A stretch of 11,603 nucleotides of DNA from Thiotrichales bacterium (GTDB taxonomy: Bacteria; Pseudomonadota; Gammaproteobacteria; UWMA-0217): positions 1-11,603 of the forward strand of contig JANTGD010000075.1 of the NCBI GenBank assembly GCA_024763135.1. The letters run 5' to 3'. The position numbers and the translations under genes are program-made. Under the pieces are notes generated by a model that was given only the letters and a program-made list of their open reading frames with translations, was not told the DNA's origin and did no database searches. Shown here piece after piece: positions 7,413-11,603 of this stretch (position 1 is the first letter of the stretch; every line of letters starts with the position of its first letter).

Positions 7413-7514
7413 AATCAGCAAGTAGGGTTACTCAATAGACGCGGCAAGGCGGGCATTTGAACAATTCGCGGTCCATCGCGCAAGGATAATGTACATTTCA
7501 TGCTGAATCATAGG
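7413..7514 (-). other. ccmB-ccmC intergenic gap, possible internal promoter
   Basis: This is the only sizeable gap inside the ccm cluster. Read in the transcription direction it contains TTCAAA, 16 bases, then TCTATT ending about 15 bases before ccmC, a weak sigma70-like arrangement. No clear hairpin or T tract was found. It may hold a minor internal promoter or simply be a remnant of rearrangement. Confidence 0.25.
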
Positions 7515-8213
7515 TTAATGCGTGCTGATTCGCAGCGCTGCCGAAATGGCAAATGGCGCGAACGTCATTGAAAATACCAACAGTGCTGCCATCAAAAACA
7601 GGTGTCCGGTAATTGGCAATCCTGCGGCCATCGTATCCACAGCGCTGGCCGCGAAGATCAGCAGAGGAATGTACAGCGGTAGCACCAGCAAAGAGAGTAA
7701 CGCGCTGCCGCGTTTTAAGCCGACTGTCAGCGCGACGCCAATTGCGCCGATGAGTGTCAAGATCGGTGTGCCCAAGGCCAATGTAGCGACCAGGGTTGGC
7801 AGACTCTCGAGGGGTAGTGCGAGCATCATACCCAGCAGTGGTGCCATCAATAGCAGGGGTAAGCCGGTCAATAACCAATGCGCGAATAACTTTCCCATTA
7901 CAATCAATGTCAATGGCATGGGGCTGAGCACCATTTGCTCCAAAGAGCCATCTTCATAATCTGAGCGAAACACCGAATCCAGTGACAGCAGGGTGGCCAG
8001 CAGCGCGGCGACCCAGATAATCCCTGGTGCGATACGTTGCAAGGTATTGAGTTCCGGGCCGATTCCCAGTGGAAACAGAGTAATCACAATGACAAAGAAT
8101 AGCAGGGGGTTAATGAGTTCCCCACGGTGGCGCACTGCCAGAGTCAGTTCTCGCTGCACAATGGCAAACATTACACCAATTGGGTTGATTTCCTGGGACT
8201 CTGGTTCAGTCAT
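7515..8213 (-). CDS. ccmB: haem exporter membrane subunit CcmB
   Basis: CcmB is the membrane partner of the CcmA ATPase; the CcmAB transporter powers release of holo-CcmE from CcmC. The 232-residue protein (E. coli about 220) has six predicted membrane segments at about 35-52, 62-80, 110-136, 140-165, 172-190 and 203-227. Family signatures are FAIVQRELTLAVRHRGELINPLLFF near the N-terminus, and FRSDYEDGSLEQM (82-94), the cytoplasmic segment thought to contact the ATPase. The ATG at 8213 overlaps the ccmA stop by 8 bases, so the two are translationally coupled. The N-terminus is about ten residues longer than in E. coli. After the stop there is an unusually long gap to ccmC. Confidence 0.95.
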   Translation of the reverse strand: MTEPESQEINPIGVMFAIVQRELTLAVRHRGELINPLLFFVIVITLFPLGIGPELNTLQRIAPGIIWVAALLATLLSLDSVFRSDYEDGSLEQMVLSPMPLTLIVMGKLFAHWLLTGLPLLLMAPLLGMMLALPLESLPTLVATLALGTPILTLIGAIGVALTVGLKRGSALLSLLVLPLYIPLLIFAASAVDTMAAGLPITGHLFLMAALLVFSMTFAPFAISAALRISTH

Positions 8214-8835
8214 CGAGATGAATTTCTTTAATCATGCCATTGCGCAGGGGAGTGTCTTGATGAGTGGTCAGGATCACCATTCCGCCGCGATCTGTGTGTT
8301 GCGCCAGGAGGCTTGCAATGAAGTCGACGCCCTTTTTGTCCAATGCGACAAAAGGTTCATCCAGGATCCACAATTGGCTGTGTGCGAATACCAGACGTGC
8401 CAATGCGACCCGGCGGCGCTGACCCTGCGACAGGGTCCGGCATAAATCGTACTCAAACCCATACAATCCCACATTGTCGAGTATCAATTCCAGGGATTGT
8501 GTTGAGCGCCGACCTGATAAGGCTTGGGCGAAAGCCAGGTTTTCTAAAGGGGTCAGCTCCATCTTGACCGCTAAGTTATGACCAACGTAACTCATCACAG
8601 AACGGTAGACTTCGGCGCATTTGTTGATGCGGATGCCGTTCCACAAAATGTCTCCCTCATCTGGTAGCGCGAGGCCAGAGAGGAGCCGTAGTAGCGTGGT
8701 TTTGCCGCTGCCGTTAACACCCGCGACACGCAACAGCTCCCCGGGTTTCAGGGAGAAGCTCAAATCTGAGAACAGCAATCGTTCACCGCGTTCACAGCTC
8801 AGAGATTGCACATCAAGCATGGATTGGCGTCGCAT
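8206..8835 (-). CDS. ccmA: haem exporter ATP-binding protein CcmA
   Basis: CcmA is the cytoplasmic ATPase of the CcmAB complex; ATP hydrolysis is used to release haem-loaded CcmE. The 209-residue protein is a single ABC domain with Walker A GVNGSGKTT (39-47), signature LSQGQ (135-139), Walker B LWILDEP (155-161, catalytic E160), D-loop ALD (164-166) and H-loop H192 (TTHQD). Length fits the family. ATG codons at 8835 and 8820 both fit; the second gives 204 residues (MLDVQSLSCERG) and aligns well with the E. coli start region, and neither has a strong ribosome site. It is the first gene of the ccm cluster, diverging from the fmdB-like gene across a 179-base gap. Confidence 0.95.
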   Translation of the reverse strand: MRRQSMLDVQSLSCERGERLLFSDLSFSLKPGELLRVAGVNGSGKTTLLRLLSGLALPDEGDILWNGIRINKCAEVYRSVMSYVGHNLAVKMELTPLENLAFAQALSGRRSTQSLELILDNVGLYGFEYDLCRTLSQGQRRRVALARLVFAHSQLWILDEPFVALDKKGVDFIASLLAQHTDRGGMVILTTHQDTPLRNGMIKEIHLDD

Positions 8836-8853
8836 CGTCGTTCATGGCGCGCC

Positions 8854-8882
8854 AATATAACCGAGTTGCGCGCATCTGTCCC
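8854..8882 (-). promoter_or_regulatory. predicted sigma70 promoter of the ccm operon
   Basis: On the minus strand, GGGACA (8882-8877) and TATATT (8859-8854) are separated by exactly 17 bases. The -10 box is a 5/6 match and the -35 box a 4/6 match. Transcription would begin near 8847, leaving a very short leader before the ATG at 8835, or about 27 bases before the ATG at 8820. This is the only good candidate found upstream of ccmA. Confidence 0.4.
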
Positions 8883-8916
8883 GCACCTGTGATCGAGCTA
8901 ACGTTTGTCGGTTGCG

Positions 8917-8926
8917 TTTGCGCAAA
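8917..8926. promoter_or_regulatory. 10-bp palindrome TTTGCGCAAA between divergent promoters
   Basis: The perfect palindrome TTTGCGCAAA lies 16 bases upstream of the -35 of the predicted fmdB promoter and about 34 bases upstream of the predicted ccm -35. Its placement would suit an operator or activator site serving both directions. No known regulator consensus (for example an FNR/Anr TTGAT-N4-ATCAA box) was recognised. Confidence 0.25.
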
Positions 8927-8942
8927 GCCAGTCAAAGACCGC

Positions 8943-8971
8943 TTGAATTAGAATGTGCTTATCCTTATATA
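8943..8971 (+). promoter_or_regulatory. predicted sigma70 promoter of the fmdB-like gene
   Basis: TTGAAT (8943-8948), a 17-base spacer, and TATATA (8966-8971) give a good sigma70 promoter. Transcription would start near 8978, about 37 bases before the ATG at 9015. A GAGAGAG ribosome site sits at 9001-9007. It probably also contributes transcription towards aspS. Confidence 0.55.
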
Positions 8972-9014
8972 GAACGACACTTGTAGTCTTTGAATAGTTC
9001 GAGAGAGTCTAGAC

Positions 9015-9284
9015 ATGCCTATCTATGAATATAAATGTGAAGCTTGCGGACATGAAATGGAAGCAATGCAAAAGATGTCTGATGCGCCTTTGAAAGAATG
9101 CCCAAAATGCGGTCAGCCTGCGCTGAAAAAGCTGATTTCTGCTGCTGGATTCCGGTTGTCTGGCAGTGGCTGGTATGAAACTGACTTCAAAAGGGGGGCC
9201 AAGCGGAATATTGCCGAGAAAAGCGCGCCCGAGAGCTGTAACACGGGTAGTTGCTGCCCGGCCGGGGGGTGTGGGAGCTCTTAA
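9015..9284 (+). CDS. FmdB-family zinc-ribbon regulatory protein
   Basis: This is a small zinc-ribbon protein of the FmdB/CxxC_CxxC_SSSS family, often found beside aspS in gammaproteobacteria. The biochemical role is not established; the name comes from a putative regulator of formamidase. The 89-residue protein starts MPIYEYKCEACGHE. It has paired cysteines C8/C11 and C29/C32, expected to bind one zinc, followed by the family's conserved AGFRLSGSGWYETDFK segment (44-59). The tail adds four more cysteines (C75, C80, C81, C86) in a Gly/Ser-rich stretch. The ATG has GAGAGAG 7 bases upstream and a good promoter before that. It is transcribed away from ccm and towards aspS, 393 bases ahead. Family assignment is firm; function is open. 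Confidence 0.9.
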   Translation: MPIYEYKCEACGHEMEAMQKMSDAPLKECPKCGQPALKKLISAAGFRLSGSGWYETDFKRGAKRNIAEKSAPESCNTGSCCPAGGCGSS

Positions 9285-9544
9285 TCCGGCACTACAGTAG
9301 CGTCTGTACAGAGTGACTGGCCCGCATTGGGTCAAGTTGCATCAGGTATCGAATGCTTGTCGTATTGGCCAGCGGAACCGTACCGAGCTAACACGGGTCG
9401 GGCGCTCTTAACATCATGATTTTAAAAGACAGATCGCAGCAACTGTGTTAGCCAGACGCGTCGCGGAAAGGCTGTTATTGCACTTGGTTGCCTTGTCGCA
9501 TGGCAGCACGTTGCGGCTCTGAACCCGCTCTATTTTGTTGCCGG

Positions 9545-9569
9545 GTGAATGAACGTCATAGGCATTCAC
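9545..9569 (+). other. hairpin abutting the aspS-leader palindrome
   Basis: GTGAATG (9545-9551) and CATTCAC (9563-9569) form a perfect 7-bp stem with an 11-base loop. It ends directly where the next inverted repeat begins (GACGC, 9570-9574), so the two structures are stacked head to tail in the aspS leader. No T tract follows. Confidence 0.4.
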
Positions 9570-9580
9570 GACGCAATCTT

Positions 9581-9608
9581 AACAGGGCCGGCGTACGCCG
9601 GCCCTGTT
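9581..9608. repeat. perfect 28-bp palindrome upstream of aspS (terminator-like)
   Basis: The left half is AACAGGGCCGGCGT and the right half its exact reverse complement, giving a 12-bp GC-rich stem around GTAC as RNA. Flanking GACGC (9570-9574) and GCGTC (9609-9613) extend the symmetry beyond a 6-base asymmetric bulge. No T tract follows on the plus strand. It could be a terminator for the fmdB-like transcript, a leader structure controlling aspS, or a binding site. It lies 69 bases before the aspS start. Confidence 0.6.
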
Positions 9609-9677
9609 GCGTCTGGCCGGGGGCGCTCGTAACATGCGCGGTTTCGTGAATAAAAACCTTGGGTATGGAATCAAAGG

Positions 9678-11453
9678 ATGCGTAGTCAGTATTGCGGTTT
9701 GGTCGACGAATCACTGTTGGGGCAGGAAGTCACTCTCTGTGGGTGGGTCAACAAACGACGGGATCACGGTGGCGTCATCTTCATTGACCTGCGGGATCGG
9801 GAAGGATTGGTGCAGATTGTTTTTGATCCCGATACACCGGAAATCTTCCGGCTGGCTGAACAGGTGCGTGGCGAATATGTCCTGCAGGTCGATGGTTTGG
9901 TACGTGAGCGACCCGAGGGGACCCTCAATGCTGAGCTACGCAGTGGCCAAGTCGAGGTATTGGCAAAGCAGTTGCATGTGCTCAACGCCGCAGAAACGCC
10001 ACCGTTTCAACTCGATGAAGATGATGTCAATGAAGACAGTCGCCTGCGATATCGCTATATCGACCTACGCCGTCCTGCAATGCAGGAGCGGATGCGGATG
10101 CGGGCCCGGGTAACGGGTTTTATGCGCCGCTACCTGGAAGAGTTGGGATTTCTTGATATTGAAACACCAATGCTGACCAAAGCCACCCCTGAAGGGGCGC
10201 GTGATTATCTTGTGCCTAGCCGTACCCACCCCGGTAATTTTTTCGCGTTGCCCCAATCACCACAGATTTTCAAGCAACTATTGATGATGGGGGGCATGGA
10301 TCGGTACTACCAGATCGTACGCTGTTTTCGGGACGAGGATCTGCGTGCCGATCGCCAACCCGAATTCACGCAATTGGATATTGAAACCTCCTTCATGAAA
10401 GAAGACCAGATAATGGACGTTGTGGAGGTGATGGTGCGGCAAATGTTCCTTGAGCTTTTGGGTGAAACCCTGCCAGGTACTTTCCCTCGTATGACCTATG
10501 CTGAAGCGATGCGCCGTTACGGATCGGACAAACCCGATTTACGTATTCCGCTGGAGCTGGTCGATGTGGGCGAATTGCTGAAAGATGTGGCATTCAAGGT
10601 GTTTTCTGGTCCTGCCAATGCGGCGAACGGGCGGGTCGCAGCGCTGCGCTTGCCCGAGGGGGCGAGCCTCTCACGAAAAGACATCGAGGCTTATACACAG
10701 TTTGTAGGGCGCTACGGTGCAAAGGGCTTGGCCTACATTAAGGTCAATGATCTCAGCCAAGGAGTAGCCGGGCTCCAGTCACCCATTTTAAAATTCCTAC
10801 CCGATACGGTAGCCCTCGAAATTATGCAGCGTGTCGGCGCTCAGAATGGCGATTTGGTATTTTTTGGCGCTGATAAGACCAAGATTGTGAATGAGTCTTT
10901 GGGCGCATTGCGTGAGCAATTGGGGCAGGATCGTGGCTTACTCGCGCCGGGCTGGGCACCTTTATGGGTTGTGGATTTTCCCATGTTCGAGTGGGATGAG
11001 ACGGACCAGCGTTGGCAGGCATTGCATCATCCCTTTACGGCGCCAGCCACTGATGATCCCACGACACTGGATCAGCATCCCGGAACTGTGCTGTCGCGGG
11101 CTTATGACATGGTGCTCAATGGCACTGAGATTGGGGGCGGCTCGATTCGTATCCATCGGCCTGAGATGCAACAAGAAGTTTTTCGCTTGCTCGGTATTTC
11201 GGACGAAGAAGCGCAGCAGAAGTTTGGATTTCTCGTGACGGCGTTGAAATATGGCTGCCCACCCCACGGCGGGATTGCTTTCGGGCTCGATCGACTTGTC
11301 ATGCTCATGACGGGTAGTCACTCTATTCGCGATGTGATGGCATTTCCGAAAACGCAAACGGCACATTGCCCTTTGACGGATGCGCCTGCCCAGGTTTCTG
11401 AGCGGCAACTGCGCGAACTCAATATTCGCGTCCGGTTACCCGCTAAGGACTAG
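9678..11453 (+). CDS. aspS: aspartyl-tRNA synthetase (AspRS), probably non-discriminating
   Basis: AspRS attaches aspartate to tRNA in the cytosol. The 591-residue protein is a full-length bacterial class IIb enzyme (E. coli 590). Layout: N-terminal OB-fold anticodon-binding domain (about 1-110, VTLCGWVNKRRDHGG), motif 1 region near 155-182 (FLDIETPMLTKATPEGARDY), motif 2 FRDEDLRADRQPEFTQLD (217-234), the bacterial insertion domain (about 280-420, SGPANAANGRVAALRLPEG), and motif 3 GGIAFGLDRLVMLMTG (531-546, R539). The ATG start aligns with E. coli MRTEYCG and P. aeruginosa MRSHYCG. Residues H30 and G81 match the pair in P. aeruginosa AspRS that allows it also to charge tRNA-Asn; E. coli has Leu and Lys. 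This predicts Asp-tRNA-Asn formation and a need for GatCAB. The gene follows a structured leader and is followed by a long inverted repeat. Confidence 0.97.
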   Translation: MRSQYCGLVDESLLGQEVTLCGWVNKRRDHGGVIFIDLRDREGLVQIVFDPDTPEIFRLAEQVRGEYVLQVDGLVRERPEGTLNAELRSGQVEVLAKQLHVLNAAETPPFQLDEDDVNEDSRLRYRYIDLRRPAMQERMRMRARVTGFMRRYLEELGFLDIETPMLTKATPEGARDYLVPSRTHPGNFFALPQSPQIFKQLLMMGGMDRYYQIVRCFRDEDLRADRQPEFTQLDIETSFMKEDQIMDVVEVMVRQMFLELLGETLPGTFPRMTYAEAMRRYGSDKPDLRIPLELVDVGELLKDVAFKVFSGPANAANGRVAALRLPEGASLSRKDIEAYTQFVGRYGAKGLAYIKVNDLSQGVAGLQSPILKFLPDTVALEIMQRVGAQNGDLVFFGADKTKIVNESLGALREQLGQDRGLLAPGWAPLWVVDFPMFEWDETDQRWQALHHPFTAPATDDPTTLDQHPGTVLSRAYDMVLNGTEIGGGSIRIHRPEMQQEVFRLLGISDEEAQQKFGFLVTALKYGCPPHGGIAFGLDRLVMLMTGSHSIRDVMAFPKTQTAHCPLTDAPAQVSERQLRELNIRVRLPAKD

Positions 11454-11483
11454 TACACCGACAAGTTCAAACTGTCTATATCA

Positions 11484-11580
11484 GCGCAAACCCACGCGTT
11501 CAGAATAAGGCATTGTTGCGAAGCCATGGTTGTTCCATGTCGAGCAGCAATAACGCCGTGCTGGACGCGTGGGTTTGCGC
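11484..11580. repeat. 97-base long imperfect inverted repeat after aspS
   Basis: Arms GCGCAAACCCACGCGTTCAG (11484-11503) and CTGGACGCGTGGGTTTGCGC (11561-11580) pair over 20 positions, 19 Watson-Crick and one G-T. The loop continues the fold: 11509-11519 pairs with 11547-11557 (one A-C mismatch and one G-T), and CATGG (11525-11529) pairs with CCATG (11535-11539) around TTGTT. The whole forms one near-continuous hairpin starting 31 bases after the aspS stop. No T tract follows. It may be a miniature inverted-repeat element, a REP-like intergenic repeat, or a structural 3' end for aspS mRNA. No target-site duplication is evident, and the right flank is cut by the window edge. Confidence 0.65.
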
Positions 11581-11603
11581 CCTTCGGGTGAGCCATCAAG
11601 GGG

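Larger units (their letters stand above)
9285..9677. other. gene-free, hairpin-rich leader between fmdB-like gene and aspS
   Basis: The 393-base region holds no convincing gene, tRNA or T-box. It contains a 10-bp inverted repeat (GCTAACACGG at 9387-9396 with CTGTGTTAGC at 9443-9452, one G-T pair), a 14-of-15 direct repeat (GGGCGCTCTTAACAT at 9400-9414, GGGCGCTCGTAACAT at 9621-9635), a 7-bp hairpin (9545-9569), and a perfect 28-bp palindrome (9581-9608). No strong sigma70 promoter for aspS was identified. The aspS ATG has AAGG immediately adjacent, too close for a normal ribosome site. Confidence 0.6.

Noticed and set aside
7498..7878. A 126-residue minus-strand frame overlapping the 3' half of ccmB
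   Set aside because: It is an alternate frame of the conserved ccmB gene, lacks membrane or domain features, and has no ribosome site.
9285..9677. A tRNA gene or T-box leader before aspS
   Set aside because: No cloverleaf, no T-loop GTTCRANNC sequence, and no T-box motif; T-box control of aspS is not expected in gammaproteobacteria.
11484..11580. Integron attC site
   Set aside because: The size and folded form are similar, but the required GTTRRRY and RYYYAAC core sites at the ends are absent and no integrase or cassette is present.
1..11603. CRISPR array, insertion sequence, phage or defence genes
   Set aside because: No regularly spaced repeats, transposase, integrase or defence-type domains were found; the coding content is housekeeping.

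Overview
The window is a compact chromosomal stretch from a gammaproteobacterium. The evidence is gene order and protein similarity recalled from known families: separate CcmH and CcmI proteins (as in Pseudomonas, not the CcmH fusion of E. coli), an fmdB-like gene followed by aspS, and AspRS, TrmO, CcmC and CcmE proteins that align closely with E. coli and Pseudomonas versions. I cannot place it at genus level.

Layout. (1) Positions 92-496, minus strand: a small unrecognised membrane protein. (2) 497-1081: no gene; short palindromes and one segment that looks like an interspersed repeat. (3) 1082-1831, minus: trmO, a tRNA-modifying methyltransferase. (4) 1896-8835, minus: a complete cytochrome c maturation (System I) cluster in transcription order ccmA-B-C-D-E-F-G-H-I. 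Most junctions overlap by 4 to 14 bases; ccmB/ccmC is the exception, with about 100 bases between them. (5) 8836-9014: a short divergent promoter region with a plausible sigma70 promoter on each strand. (6) 9015-9284, plus: a FmdB-type zinc-ribbon protein. (7) 9285-9677: a gene-free leader rich in hairpins, including a perfect 28-bp palindrome. (8) 9678-11453, plus: aspS. (9) 11454-11603: a long imperfect inverted repeat just after aspS, running to the window edge.

How the genes work together. CcmA (ATPase) and CcmB form, with CcmC and CcmD, the complex that loads haem onto the periplasmic chaperone CcmE and then releases holo-CcmE. CcmG and CcmH keep the apocytochrome CXXCH thiols reduced. 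CcmI presents the apocytochrome, and CcmF with CcmH and CcmI completes thioether ligation. All diagnostic residues I looked for are present, so the pathway looks intact and implies a respiratory chain with c-type cytochromes. TrmO and AspRS are translation genes. The AspRS carries the residue pair described for the non-discriminating Pseudomonas aeruginosa enzyme, which predicts tRNA-dependent asparagine formation by GatCAB in this organism.

I do not see a novel multi-gene system. The unexplained signals are non-coding: the 97-base inverted repeat after aspS, the palindrome cluster before aspS, and the repeat-like segment near 744-833.
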